Source: Desulfobacterales bacterium (lineage in GTDB: Bacteria; Desulfobacterota; Desulfobulbia; Desulfobulbales; JAGXFP01). Taken from it: a stretch of 64,000 nucleotides of DNA. The translations under genes were made by a program, and so were the position numbers. Location of the stretch: NCBI GenBank assembly GCA_024637225.1, contig JAGXFP010000029.1, positions 18,660 through 82,659 on the forward strand, given 5' to 3'. Every line of letters begins with the position of its first letter. Within the stretch, counting starts at the first letter, position 1. Below are positions 38,734 through 50,042 of this stretch, piece by piece. Below the pieces are notes generated by a model. The model did no database searches and had not been told where the DNA came from. It worked only from the letters and a program-made list of their open reading frames with translations.

Positions 38734-38762
38734 AAGCCGCGGCCCGACCGCGGCTTTTTTTT
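38734..38762 (+). terminator. Rho-independent terminator of icd
   Basis: AAGCCGCGG and CCGCGGCTT form a 9-bp stem with a 5-nt loop followed by a T tract, 33 bases after the stop codon. Confidence 0.95.
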
Positions 38763-38966
38763 ATCCTGTTTACCGGCGCTCCTCCCGGCTAATCGGAGCG
38801 ATTGTCATGGGTCCGGCGAAGGGGATTTGAAAATTATTCCCGAAGCCTCCTTCTGGAAATTCCCGGCGGTTTTAAGCTGATTTCAGCGAAGCGGTTATGA
38901 TAAAAATAAGAAACCCCAGGAAATTTGAAGTTTGATCACTTAGCGTCCCCAAAAAAGGAAACAGCG

Positions 38967-41711
38967 ATGAGCGACCGGCAGAGCAATAAAGACAAGCAAA
39001 CCGCAACCAAGAGGAACTGGTACGCCCTTGAAACTGATGAAACATTACAATCCCTGGGGACTGACAGCGATGGCCTGTCGCAACAGGAAGCGGCCAGCCG
39101 TCTGGAAAAATACGGCGCCAACCGCTTAACCCCGCCGCATAAGCGTGGCCCGCTTTTCCGGTTAATCATGCAGTTCCACAACGTGCTGATCTATGTGCTG
39201 CTGGCCGCCGGGGTAATTACCGCCCTGCTTGAACACTGGATCGACTCCGGGGTCATCTTCGGAGTGGTGGTGGTCAACGCCCTGATCGGTTTCATCCAGG
39301 AGGGCAAGGCCGAAAAAGCCCTGGAGGCAATCCGGAACATCCTCACCCAATACGCTATGGTTCTGCGCGACGGCAAACGGCGGGAGATTCCGGCCGAGGA
39401 GATAACCATCGGCGATATCGTCTTTTTACAGTCGGGCGACAAGGTACCGGCCGACATCCGCCTCCTGAAAACCAGGGAACTGCGGATCGACGAGGCGCCC
39501 CTGACCGGTGAATCGATGCCGGTGGACAAGAACCCGCAACCGGTCGCCGAGGGAGTGACTATCGGGGACCGCATCTCAATGGCCCACGCCGGCACTCTGG
39601 TTACCTCCGGCCGGGGCCACGGCGTGGCTGTCGCGATCGGCGACGCTACCGAACTCGGCCAAATCAGCCAGATGCTTGCCAAGGTTAAACCGCTGACCAC
39701 CAAACTCCTGCAGCAGATCGATCATTTCGGTAAGAAGCTAACCGTCATCATTCTGGTCATGGCATCTTCCATGGCCGTCTACGGGATCGTGGTCGGCGAT
39801 CAATCGATCTCCGATATGTTCCTGGCCGCAGTGGGCCTGGCGGTGGCCGCCATTCCCGAGGGGCTGCCCGCCATTATCACCATCACCCTGGCTATCGGCG
39901 TCCAGCGCATGGCAAAGCGCAACGCCATCATCCGCCTGCTGCCGGCCGTGGAAAGCCTGGGCTCGGTGACGGTGATCTGCTCCGACAAGACCGGCACCCT
40001 CACCAAGAACGAAATGACCGTGCAGACCATGGTCACCAAGGGACAGCTGTTCGCAGTCAGCGGCAGCGGCTACGACCCCCACGGCAGCTTTAGCGTTGAC
40101 GGCAAGGAAGTAGAAGTTGAGGGACAAGACGACATCATGGAAATTATCAAGGGGGCGATGCTCTGCAATGACGCCTCCCTGGAAAAGGAAGGGGACAACT
40201 GGGTCATGCAGGGTGATCCTACCGAGGGCGCGCTCCTCACCCTCGCCTTGAAAGCCGGACTCGACCTCGATCGGACCATCAACCATTATCCGCGCACTGA
40301 TCTGATCCCCTTCGAATCGGAGCACCGGTTCATGGCCACCCTCCACCACGACCATGAAGGTCACGGCTTTATTTATGTAAAAGGAGCACCGGAACGCATT
40401 CTGCAGATGTGCAACCGGGAGCGGAGAGGCGGAGAGGATGCCGCCATCCATTACCAATCCTGGCAGGAAATCATCGGCAAGACCGCCGACAAGGGACAAC
40501 GGATGCTGGCCATCGCCTTTCGGCCTGCCGAGGACAGCCACCGTGAACTGAAGTTCGAGGATGTGGACGGAGGCCTTACCCTGCTCGGCCTGTTCGGCAT
40601 TATCGATCCGCCCCGTCAGGATTCAGCCGAATCGGTGCAGCTCTGCCGGTCGGCGGGGATCAAGGTCAAGATGATCACCGGCGACCACGCCGCCACCGCC
40701 CAGGCCATCGCCCGGCAGATCGGCATTGACGACAGCGGCGGGGTGATATCCGGCGAAGAGATCGAAAAGATGGACGAGGATTCCCTGCGGGGGGCCGCCA
40801 AAGACACCAACGTCTTCGCCCGGGTCAGCCCTGAACATAAACTGCGTCTGGTCGAAGTGATGCAGGAAACCGGTGAGGTCGTAGCGATGACCGGCGACGG
40901 GGTCAATGACGCCCCTGCCCTGAAACGGGCTGATGTGGGGGTGGCGATGGGCATCAAGGGAACCGAAGTCTCGAAAGAGGCGGCCGAAATGGTCCTGACC
41001 GATGACAACTTCGCCTCCATCGTCCATGCCGTCAAGGAAGGGCGGACGGTCTACGACAATATCCGCAAGGCGATCACCTTTATTCTGCCCACCAACGGCG
41101 GCGAGGCGGGGATCATCATCGCCGCCGTCCTGTCCGGGCGCCTGCTGCCGATCATTCCGGTCCAGATCCTCTGGATCAACATGATCACCGCGGTTACCCT
41201 GGCCCTGACCCTGGCCTTCGAACCGGCGGAGCACGGCATCATGGACCGCCCCCCGCGGAACCCCGAGGAACCGCTGCTCTCCAACTTTCTGATCTGGCGG
41301 GTATTCTTCGTTTCCCTGCTGCTGGTGATCGGCACCTTCGGTCTCTTTCTCTGGGAGCGAAGCAATGGCGTCGCCATCGATCAGGCCCGGACCATTGCCG
41401 TCAATACCCTGGTCATGTTCGAGGTCTTCTACCTGTTTAATACCAGATCCCTGAAAACTCCGATCTGGCGGGCCGGCAACTTTTTCAGCAACCGGTCGGT
41501 GTTTATCGCCGTGTTCACGGTAATCGCCGCCCAGCTGCTCTTTACCTACCTGCCCTTTATGCAGACCCTTTTCCACTCGACCGCCATCTCCACCTGGGAC
41601 TGGCTGCGCATCCTTCTGGTCACCGCGCCGCTCTTGGTGATCGTGGAAGTGGAAAAGATTTTTCTGGAAAAACTGAATTTTTCGGGCAAGAACCGAACCG
41701 GTTCCGCTTAA
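38967..41711 (+). CDS. P2-type cation-transporting ATPase (Ca2+-ATPase-like)
   Basis: The 914-residue membrane pump has all P-type ATPase motifs: LTGES in the actuator domain near residue 190, phosphorylation site SDKTGTLTKNE near 344, and MTGDGVNDAPALKRADVGVAMG near 640. The PEGLP motif in TM4 (AAIPEGLPAIITITLAIG) is typical of P2A calcium-type pumps. TM6 (VQILWINMITAVTLALTLAFEP) departs from the SERCA NxxTD pattern, so ion specificity is uncertain: calcium, manganese, sodium or other cations. The ATG at 38967 has AAGGAAA upstream; the track start at 38925 is less likely. It stands alone. Confidence 0.88.
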   Translation: MSDRQSNKDKQTATKRNWYALETDETLQSLGTDSDGLSQQEAASRLEKYGANRLTPPHKRGPLFRLIMQFHNVLIYVLLAAGVITALLEHWIDSGVIFGVVVVNALIGFIQEGKAEKALEAIRNILTQYAMVLRDGKRREIPAEEITIGDIVFLQSGDKVPADIRLLKTRELRIDEAPLTGESMPVDKNPQPVAEGVTIGDRISMAHAGTLVTSGRGHGVAVAIGDATELGQISQMLAKVKPLTTKLLQQIDHFGKKLTVIILVMASSMAVYGIVVGDQSISDMFLAAVGLAVAAIPEGLPAIITITLAIGVQRMAKRNAIIRLLPAVESLGSVTVICSDKTGTLTKNEMTVQTMVTKGQLFAVSGSGYDPHGSFSVDGKEVEVEGQDDIMEIIKGAMLCNDASLEKEGDNWVMQGDPTEGALLTLALKAGLDLDRTINHYPRTDLIPFESEHRFMATLHHDHEGHGFIYVKGAPERILQMCNRERRGGEDAAIHYQSWQEIIGKTADKGQRMLAIAFRPAEDSHRELKFEDVDGGLTLLGLFGIIDPPRQDSAESVQLCRSAGIKVKMITGDHAATAQAIARQIGIDDSGGVISGEEIEKMDEDSLRGAAKDTNVFARVSPEHKLRLVEVMQETGEVVAMTGDGVNDAPALKRADVGVAMGIKGTEVSKEAAEMVLTDDNFASIVHAVKEGRTVYDNIRKAITFILPTNGGEAGIIIAAVLSGRLLPIIPVQILWINMITAVTLALTLAFEPAEHGIMDRPPRNPEEPLLSNFLIWRVFFVSLLLVIGTFGLFLWERSNGVAIDQARTIAVNTLVMFEVFYLFNTRSLKTPIWRAGNFFSNRSVFIAVFTVIAAQLLFTYLPFMQTLFHSTAISTWDWLRILLVTAPLLVIVEVEKIFLEKLNFSGKNRTGSA

Positions 41712-41744
41712 CGGCCCCATTAAGTATCTTCCACCGCCCACTCG

Positions 41745-42263
41745 TCAAGGAATTGCCACCGCGCCGTACCCTTGGGCCTGATAGCCGAGTACCGAAATGA
41801 AGCCGTTGCCGACCCGGTCGATCTCCGGCAGGATGGTGGCGGGTTCGATCCCCATTCCCTTGGCGGCAAAAAGGCAGACTTCGAGGGTGACTCCGTCTTT
41901 CTTCAACTGCCGGATCGCACCGTGGAACTTCTCAAGATCCTTATATTGTTCCTCCTTGAGGCCGGACCGCTCTTTGCTGATCAGCTTTACGGCCGGCCCC
42001 CGAAAGACCACGACCACCTTCGGTTTTTCGGGTAGGGCTTGCACGGTTTCGTCCTGGTAGACATCCTTTACCGCGGTGAAAATCGCATTGGCCATTTTTG
42101 GCGACCCCTGGCTGACATCGAAGACCGCCCGGACTCCCTTTACCCCTTTCAGGGCATGGTCATACTCACCGGCCGCGGCAGGCCGGGAAAGCGAAACCGG
42201 AGAAACGGCCAGGACGATAATGAGGTAAGCGGTGCGGATAAAACTCCTGCGGAACCGATTCAT
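41745..42263 (-). CDS. Periplasmic DsrE/DsrF-family protein
   Basis: The 172-residue product has a signal peptide (AYLIIVLAVSPVSLSRPAAA) and a DsrE-like domain: VRAVFDVSQGSPKMANAIFT, KPKVVVVFRGPAVKLIS, and a single cysteine in VTLEVCLFAAKGMGIEPATI. DsrE family proteins relay sulfur on that cysteine; exported forms are common and of unknown role. AGGAGG lies before the ATG. It heads, or lies downstream of, a run of minus-strand small genes (YHS, 78-aa, DUF2231) next to the copper ATPase, so a thiol or metal stress role is plausible. Confidence 0.85.
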   Translation of the reverse strand: MNRFRRSFIRTAYLIIVLAVSPVSLSRPAAAGEYDHALKGVKGVRAVFDVSQGSPKMANAIFTAVKDVYQDETVQALPEKPKVVVVFRGPAVKLISKERSGLKEEQYKDLEKFHGAIRQLKKDGVTLEVCLFAAKGMGIEPATILPEIDRVGNGFISVLGYQAQGYGAVAIP

Positions 42264-42458
42264 GCCAATCCTCCTTTTACCTTTGCCGGCAAGGCTCTGC
42301 CGTTGCTTGATTTATACCTGAATCGCCAGCGGTCGATTACAGGCAGCTCAACTTTCCGGGTTGTGTATTAGCTTGAAATGTCGATATAAATTTTATTACG
42401 CCCCGATTTGATTTCCCGGTGCATGCTCCTCACCCTTAGGGCCGTCACGGATTCAGGA

Positions 42459-42608
42459 TTAGTTCTTATCCGCATATTTGTCGGGCTCCAAATCGAAGGC
42501 TTTTTTGCAGTCGGCCGAACAGAAATAATAGGTTTTTCCCTGATGGGTGGTTGTGTGTTGCGTCGTCGCTTCGGCAACTTCCATGTCGCAGACCGGATCT
42601 TTCGCCAT
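42459..42608 (-). CDS. YHS-domain microprotein (49 aa)
   Basis: This gene is too short for the ORF track. The reverse strand reads MAKDPVCDMEVAEATTQHTT and then [17 protein letters not shown], a complete YHS domain (TRASH-like metal-binding fold). The cysteines of DPVC and FCSADC are the likely metal ligands. AGGAGG is 5 bases upstream of the ATG at 42608. It is very similar to the YHS domain at the N-terminus of the CopA-type ATPase nearby, so it may act as a small metal chaperone or sensor in the same system. Confidence 0.88.
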   Translation of the reverse strand: MAKDPVCDMEVAEATTQHTTTHQGKTYYFCSADCKKAFDLEPDKYADKN

Positions 42609-42645
42609 GATCTCCTCCTTTCCGAACTATTCTTATTTTCCGGGC

Positions 42646-42882
42646 TTATCCGCTCTTCGCCATGACCAGCGAAGCATGGGCATCGAGAAGCTTTTGTTTT
42701 CTCTTTTCAAGGTCGAAGACGAAATTTTTAATCGAGTCCGCCAGTTCATTAAAGAGGGATCTGGCCACCTCGCTGGTCGAGGCCTGGGCCGAGCGGCGGA
42801 AAAACTGCTCTTCCGCTTCCTGCCGGGCAATGGCCAGGTCAAGAATTTCAAGCATCTTTTCAATATCGTGAAAATCGGACAT
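42646..42882 (-). CDS. Small helical (rubrerythrin/ferritin-like) protein
   Basis: The 78-residue product is all-helical, with IEKMLEILDLAIARQEAEEQ and LFNELADSIKNFVFDLEKRK. The glutamate and F/L spacing resembles a rubrerythrin-type ferritin-like half-domain. It is too short for a full diiron site unless it dimerises. GGAGGAGG is 5 bases before the ATG. It lies in the minus-strand run with the YHS microprotein and the DUF2231 protein. Confidence 0.65.
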   Translation of the reverse strand: MSDFHDIEKMLEILDLAIARQEAEEQFFRRSAQASTSEVARSLFNELADSIKNFVFDLEKRKQKLLDAHASLVMAKSG

Positions 42883-42902
42883 GCTCCTCCTCCCAAAGGG
42901 AC

Positions 42903-43343
42903 TTAGCGGTGATTCAACCGGCCTCCGTAAAATCCTTCAACCATTGCCCCGGCCAGTAAAAGTAAAATGCCCCCGGCATAACCCCATATCCAAACGAGGT
43001 GCAGCTCGGGATGAAAGATCAGCCTGGTGAATATCAGGGCAATGCTCAAAAAAATCATGCCGCCAGCTACTCTGATCTTGTAGATAAACATCTTACCCCG
43101 CATCCCCTTGTAGCTGCCTTTCCAGGTCAACCAGCCGCTGAGCGTGGTGGGGATCAGGACCAGAGTCCCCGCCAGTACGCTTAGAAAAGCGGCCAGCTCG
43201 TAACAACTCCGGCGGGTGAACAGGTGCAGAACCATGAATCCGGTCGAAAGCAGAAAAAAGGAAACCGGAAAATGGGTGAACAGCACATGCCAGTGAACTT
43301 TATAGATTAATTTTGTCTGTTCTTTTTGTTCGGCCTTGCCCAT
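42903..43343 (-). CDS. DUF2231-like membrane protein
   Basis: The ~146-residue product has four predicted membrane segments (HFPVSFFLLSTGFMVLHLF; LAAFLSVLAGTLVLIPTTLS; GGMIFLSIALIFTRLIF; WGYAGGILLLLAGAMVEGFY). Histidines at KVHWHVLFTHFP fit the DUF2231 pattern, which may bind heme or metal. The function is unknown. I use the ATG at 43343 with AGGA upstream; a longer form from 43373 is possible. It is the first of the minus-strand small genes and diverges from the CopA-type ATPase. Confidence 0.7.
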   Translation of the reverse strand: MGKAEQKEQTKLIYKVHWHVLFTHFPVSFFLLSTGFMVLHLFTRRSCYELAAFLSVLAGTLVLIPTTLSGWLTWKGSYKGMRGKMFIYKIRVAGGMIFLSIALIFTRLIFHPELHLVWIWGYAGGILLLLAGAMVEGFYGGRLNHR

Positions 43344-43454
43344 TCGATCCTGTCTCCGTTGTCCTGTTTCCAAAAGCCCGGCGCCTCACAAAAGACGCCT
43401 CCCGATAAACGGGCAATATAGATGCCATGACTTGAAAGGCGGCTATTGCACCTG

Positions 43455-43518
43455 TTTATTCCCACAGGGCATAAGTTTCGTTTGAGTCCCGCCTTGCGGG
43501 ACTCAACTCAGCTTTATG
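43455..43518 (-). repeat. Two-hairpin repeat, copy R4 (stem covariant)
   Basis: On the minus strand CATAAAGCTGAGTTGAGTCC leads into a first hairpin with stem TTGAGTCCCGC / GCGGGACTCAA, unlike the GAGCAG / CTGCTC stem of other copies. The second part (ACTTATGCCCTGTGGGAATA) is unchanged. Confidence 0.8.
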
Positions 43519-43728
43519 GAATAACCGGCTCAGTTGTTGATTATCCATTCATAACTATGACATAATTCAAGTATACGGAAACCGGAGCACAAAAACAAAT
43601 CCGGTGAGAATTCATCATTCAGGAGCGCGGAGTATGTTTTATGGCAACCCTCGGTATCATTTTACTGATCCTGGTTCTGGTCGTCGGGATGTACGCGTTG
43701 ATGATCAATAAAAGAAGGAGAAGCGCAA

Positions 43729-46179
<2,451 letters not shown>

Positions 46180-46211
46180 AAAACAGGATTTCAACCGGAA
46201 TATCCTGAGAA

Positions 46212-46348
46212 AATAAAGCTGAGTTGAGCAGCTTGTCTGCTTTTATGCCCATTAGGGTGCAAATGAAACTTATGTGCCGCGAAGCAAATGCCTTCCTCAT
46301 GGAAGAATTGAACAGAACCCTTGGGGGGGCCCCGTGGGTGTAAATATC
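46212..46348 (+). repeat. Two-hairpin repeat, copy R5 (expanded)
   Basis: AATAAAGCTGAGTTGAGCAG is followed by TTTATGCCCATTAGGGTGC, AATGAAACTTATG, a ~55-base insert and CCGTGGGTGTAAAT. It shares the extra module with R1. Confidence 0.65.
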
Positions 46349-46384
46349 AATTAAACTTGCTAATTCAACAAGGAGAACGGAAAA

Positions 46385-46990
46385 ATGAAAAAGACGATTA
46401 TCGGTGTAGGCCTGTCATTGGTACTGCTCGCGGCCCCGGCCTCGGGCCAGATGATGGACGACAACCACATGACGGAAGAGCAACAAAACCGGCACGGCGC
46501 TCGGCAAGCGGCCCCGAACATGAATCCCTCGATGATGTCCGGCTACGGCATGATGCCCAATATGATGGGCTATAACATGATGCCGGGCATGACGGGCCAC
46601 GGAGCCGGATCCTGCATGATGGATGGCTATGGTATGGGCCAGCCCGCGATGGATTACGGCATGATGCCGAACATGATGGGCTACGGCATGGGGCGGCATC
46701 AATCCATGATGGGCGGCTACGGCATGATGCCCAATATGATGGGCGGTTACGGCCATGATCGGCGGATGATGGACCCCGAATCCGAAAAGCAATACAAGGA
46801 ATTGGTCGAGAAGAATAACCGGTTCCTCGACGAGACCAGGGAATTGCGCAAAAAGCTGCACACCCTTAAATTCGAATATCACGAGGCCCTGCGTTCCACT
46901 CCGGAGCCCGATGAGAAGCTGGATGAGATGAAAAGGGAGATGTTCGATCTGCAGCTGAAGATCAATAACAAGAGTCTGGAGGTCAAATAA
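46385..46990 (+). CDS. Met-rich periplasmic metal-binding protein (ZraP/CpxP-like tail)
   Basis: The 201-residue product has a signal peptide (IIGVGLSLVLLAAPASG). Residues 45-125 are a Met/Gly/Tyr-rich repeat tract with recurring GYGMMPNMMG units, suited to binding Cu+ or Ag+ through thioether sulfurs. Residues 130-201 form a charged helical hairpin (YKELVEKNNRFLDETRELRK) like the ZraP/Spy/CpxP heavy-metal resistance fold. AAGGAG precedes the ATG. It follows copA, so it probably buffers or chaperones copper in the periplasm. Confidence 0.82.
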   Translation: MKKTIIGVGLSLVLLAAPASGQMMDDNHMTEEQQNRHGARQAAPNMNPSMMSGYGMMPNMMGYNMMPGMTGHGAGSCMMDGYGMGQPAMDYGMMPNMMGYGMGRHQSMMGGYGMMPNMMGGYGHDRRMMDPESEKQYKELVEKNNRFLDETRELRKKLHTLKFEYHEALRSTPEPDEKLDEMKREMFDLQLKINNKSLEVK

Positions 46991-47021
46991 AGGTTCGCGC
47001 GCTCTCGGCAACACCGGCCGC

Positions 47022-47486
47022 ATGGTGGTGCTCGATTTCAAATTGCCCGGAAAATGGCCGCGGTGGCTGGTTAAATTTTTCGAACTAATCACCAGGCCTT
47101 TCGGGGTTTCCCTGGATCTTGCCGACCGCAAGCCATGGCAGGTCATGGAAAAATATTTCACCGCGGTGACGATTACCGAAGTCTACGGGGGATTGGTCTA
47201 TATCGCCGTAGGGGATAAATTCATTAACAAAGACAAAATGAATCTCTCGAAATTTGTTAAGAAAATATCCGGAGCGCGAGCCGCTTTTCTGGCCCTTCTC
47301 ATAGTCGGCGGCTACTTTCTGTGGTCCGAACATCGAGCTCATCTGCTGGAGGCCCTGCCCTACCTGATCCTCTTGGCCTGCCCGTTGATGCATGTTTTTA
47401 TGCATCATGACCATGGGAACCGCAAACATCATGGCGATGAACATATGAGCCGCGCACAGCACGACAAGGGAGAACAAAATGGCTGA
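47022..47486 (+). CDS. DUF2933-like membrane protein with unusual N-terminal extension
   Basis: The C-terminal part from M73 (MNLSKFVKKI, then SGARAAFLALLIVGGYFLWS, EHRAHLLEALPYLILLACPL) is a DUF2933-type small membrane protein with the characteristic His-rich tail HVFMHHDHG. The 72 residues before it (LVKFFELITRPFGVSLDLAD) look like part of another protein. No ribosome site is visible for either start, so the true product could be the 82-residue form beginning at 47238. Its stop overlaps the next ATG, giving an operon with the methyltransferase. Confidence 0.65.
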   Translation: MVVLDFKLPGKWPRWLVKFFELITRPFGVSLDLADRKPWQVMEKYFTAVTITEVYGGLVYIAVGDKFINKDKMNLSKFVKKISGARAAFLALLIVGGYFLWSEHRAHLLEALPYLILLACPLMHVFMHHDHGNRKHHGDEHMSRAQHDKGEQNG

Positions 47487-48141
47487 TTCTCCCGCCTACG
47501 GCCTTTGGGCGCTGGTCATTATCAACTCGGCGATTTTTATCTTTTTCGCCTTCAGTTTCATCAAGCCGAAAACCAGACTGGACTGGCGCAGCCTCGGAGC
47601 CTTTTCCGCCTTTATCGTGGCAATGTTCGTCGAGATGTACGGTTTTCCGCTGACCATCTATTTTCTCTCCGGCTGGCTGCAGTCGAAATTCCCCCAGACC
47701 GACATCTTCGCCCACGGCAGCGGCCATCTCTGGCATACCCTGTTCGGGTTCGAGGGAGACCCGCACGCCAACCCGATCCACCTGGCCGCAAATCTGATAA
47801 TTTTGGCCGGTTTTTACCTGGTTTACCGGGCCTGGCTGGTTTTGCACGAGGCCCGGCAACAAGGCAAATTAGCGGTCACCGGCCCTTACGCAAAAGTACG
47901 CCATCCCCAGTACGATGGCCTGATCCTGGTGATGACCGGCTTCCTGCTGATGTGGCCGACCCTCTTGACCCTGCTCATGTACCCGATTCTGCTCATCGTC
48001 TATTTCCGATTGGCACGCCGAGAGGAAAGCCAGGTCCGTCGGGAGTTCGGCGCCGCTTACGACACTTATGTTCAACAGGTTCCACGGTTTTTCCCGAAGT
48101 TGGGAAGGAAGGGAACAAAAATCAATGGAGGTACACTATGA
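47479..48141 (+). CDS. Isoprenylcysteine carboxyl methyltransferase-family membrane protein
   Basis: The 220-residue integral membrane protein has at least five hydrophobic segments and ICMT/PEMT-type motifs GPYAKVRHPQYDGLILV near residue 135 and EESQVRREFGAAYDTYVQQV near 185. The family methylates lipid or protein carboxylates or amines with SAM; bacterial substrates are mostly unknown. Homologs are frequent in heavy-metal (copper/mercury) gene islands. AGGGAG precedes the ATG, which overlaps the DUF2933 gene by 8 bases; its TGA overlaps the following ATG. Confidence 0.82.
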   Translation: MADSPAYGLWALVIINSAIFIFFAFSFIKPKTRLDWRSLGAFSAFIVAMFVEMYGFPLTIYFLSGWLQSKFPQTDIFAHGSGHLWHTLFGFEGDPHANPIHLAANLIILAGFYLVYRAWLVLHEARQQGKLAVTGPYAKVRHPQYDGLILVMTGFLLMWPTLLTLLMYPILLIVYFRLARREESQVRREFGAAYDTYVQQVPRFFPKLGRKGTKINGGTL

Positions 48142-48383
48142 ACGCCAAACTGAATGTTTTCGCACTGTCCGGCTCAGCGGCAATAATCTCCGCCTTGAGT
48201 ATGCTGGTCCTCGGCATATTCGGCAATATCGGCATATACACCGGAGCCGTGGAAATGATGCGCCAGTGGCATATGTTCTTCAGCCTGGCGCCGCTGGGTA
48301 TTATTACCGGAATGCTTGAAGCCGCCGTTATAAGCTTTGTAATAATCTACCTGTTCGGCTGGATTTATAACAAGCTTGCCTAA
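48138..48383 (+). CDS. DUF5676-like small membrane protein
   Basis: The 81-residue product has two hydrophobic segments (SAAIISALSMLVLGIFGNIG and LEAAVISFVIIYLFGWIYNK) separated by a polar loop (MMRQWHMFF). Start MNAKLNVFALSGSAAII and size resemble the DUF5676 family found in metal-resistance islands. The ORF track gives it only as the tail of a longer frame (47505-48383); the ATG at 48138 overlaps the previous stop as ATGA and has GGAGG upstream. Function unknown. Confidence 0.75.
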   Translation: MNAKLNVFALSGSAAIISALSMLVLGIFGNIGIYTGAVEMMRQWHMFFSLAPLGIITGMLEAAVISFVIIYLFGWIYNKLA

Positions 48384-48554
48384 CCCGTATTTATTCATGA
48401 CCATTAAAAGAGGATTACAATGCAAATGACCGGGCCGGCGTAGCCAGGCCGTGGTTTTTGCCAATATACTTCATCAGGTTTTTTATCGTCCAATTTTGAA
48501 TGAGGACGGCGTATGTGAAATTTTATTCCACGGACGGAACAAGGAGATCGGCGC

Positions 48555-49871
48555 ATGGGCACACTGAAAATTATTCTTTACGGCATATCGGTCCTGCTGC
48601 CGCTGGTGATCGCGATAATTGCCAAACCCTATACCGATAAATCCTTTCTTTATGAAATCGGACGGGGGGCGGCGCTCATGGCCTTCATGATTCTGATGCT
48701 GCAACCACTTCTCTCGGGCAGGTTCAAGTGGATCGAAGGGTCATTCGGGCTCGACATTGTCATCCGTTTCCACCGGAACGCGGCGATCATCGCCGCGGGA
48801 CTTCTATTCGCCCATCCCCTACTTCTCACCGGCGAACACGGCATCGGCTTGCTGATCGGCTTCGATGTGCCGTGGCCCGTATATTTCGGTAAAGCGGCGC
48901 TGCTTTTTCTGGCCGCCAATCTCGTTCTCGGCTTATACTTTCTTCCCCGGGGCATGAAATTCGAACGTTGGCGGCTTTTTCACGATATTATCGGCCCGAC
49001 CATTCTTGTCCTTGCCTTCATCCACGGTTATTTCCAGGGCCACGACCTCAAGGATATCGCCGCTCTGCGCACCTTGTGGATCGCAATCTTCACCGTCGCA
49101 GTCGCCGCTTTCATCTATCACCGGCTGATCAGGCCGCGCCGTCTGGCTCGCCGGCCCTATAGGGTCACGGAGGTCAACCGGGAGACCGGGGATGTCTGGA
49201 CCGTGAAACTTGCCCCGCCGGACGGCCAGCCACTCAATGCCTACCAACCCGGCCAGTTCCATTTCCTTACTTTCCTCCGTGGCGGCGGACTGCCGGTTGA
49301 AGAACATCACTGGACCATTTCCTCCAGTCCCACAGAGAAAGGCTTCGTCAGTTCCACCATCAAGGAGCTGGGGGATTTCACCGCCACCATCGGCAAAACC
49401 GGCCCTGGCGACCGGGCTCTGGTCCATGCCCCTTTCGGCAGGTTTTCCTATACCTTTCATCCGGAAGAAAAGAATCTCGTCTTTATCGCCGGCGGCATCG
49501 GCATCACCCCGATCAGAAGCATGCTGATCCACCTGCGGGACAGCGGATCGCCCAGGAACGTTTTACTTCTTTATGCCAATAGTGACCGCGAAAATATCGT
49601 TTTTTACGATGAGCTGTCCGAAATTGAAAAGGGCTCCCATCCCAACCTGCGGGTCGTCCATGTCCTGCAGAATCCCCCCGACCAATGGACCGGTGAGACC
49701 GGCAGGATTGATGGGCAAATGATCCGCAGGTACATCGGTGAGGATAAAGCCGGGGACGGTTACTATATCTGCGGACCTCCGGGCCTGGTTTCTTCCTCGA
49801 TCAATATCCTGAAATCCCTCGGTGTGGAAGACAAGCGCATCCACACCGAAATATTTTCGTTTCTCGACTGA
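48555..49871 (+). CDS. Ferric reductase-like transmembrane flavoprotein
   Basis: The 438-residue product has an N-terminal membrane domain with heme-ligand-type histidines (VIRFHRNAAIIAAGLLFAHP; RLFHDIIGPTILVLAFIHGY). A ferredoxin-NADP reductase-like part follows: FAD-binding EEHHWTISSSP near residue 250, nucleotide-binding AGGIGITPIRSM near 315, and CGPPGLVSSS near 410. Family members move electrons across the membrane to Fe3+, Cu2+ or oxygen. AAGGAG precedes the ATG. In the copper island it may reduce Cu2+ or Fe3+ at the membrane. Confidence 0.87.
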   Translation: MGTLKIILYGISVLLPLVIAIIAKPYTDKSFLYEIGRGAALMAFMILMLQPLLSGRFKWIEGSFGLDIVIRFHRNAAIIAAGLLFAHPLLLTGEHGIGLLIGFDVPWPVYFGKAALLFLAANLVLGLYFLPRGMKFERWRLFHDIIGPTILVLAFIHGYFQGHDLKDIAALRTLWIAIFTVAVAAFIYHRLIRPRRLARRPYRVTEVNRETGDVWTVKLAPPDGQPLNAYQPGQFHFLTFLRGGGLPVEEHHWTISSSPTEKGFVSSTIKELGDFTATIGKTGPGDRALVHAPFGRFSYTFHPEEKNLVFIAGGIGITPIRSMLIHLRDSGSPRNVLLLYANSDRENIVFYDELSEIEKGSHPNLRVVHVLQNPPDQWTGETGRIDGQMIRRYIGEDKAGDGYYICGPPGLVSSSINILKSLGVEDKRIHTEIFSFLD

Positions 49872-49883
49872 CAGGAGCGCCAA

Positions 49884-50042
49884 ATGAGAAAAACATTACT
49901 CGGTAGAACCACCGTCATTATGGCCGTCATCTTCGCGTGCGCGGCTGTTCTCTTTGCATCCCGATATTTCTCCGAAAAAAGCCACACCCTGCGGACTCAG
50001 CAAGAGTCCGAAGGCCATAGCCATCTGGGTGACGGACGCTGA
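49884..50042 (+). CDS. Small single-pass membrane protein (52 aa)
   Basis: The 52-residue ORF reads MRKTLLGRTTVIMAVIFACA, then AVLFASRYFSEKSHTLRT, a signal-anchor-like segment followed by a polar tail. AGGAG is 5 bases upstream of the ATG. It is 12 bases after the flavoprotein gene. The ORF ends just where another, start-less frame begins, so it may be the 5' part of a frameshifted gene. Confidence 0.5.
   Translation: MRKTLLGRTTVIMAVIFACAAVLFASRYFSEKSHTLRTQQESEGHSHLGDGR

Noticed and set aside
40623-41741. 372-aa minus-strand ORF over the P-type ATPase
   Set aside because: Antisense shadow; the ATPase frame carries all family motifs.
48421-48444. Seven-codon ORF (MQMTGPA) with a good ribosome site
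   Set aside because: Too short to support as a gene; could be a leader or remnant, but nothing else indicates it.
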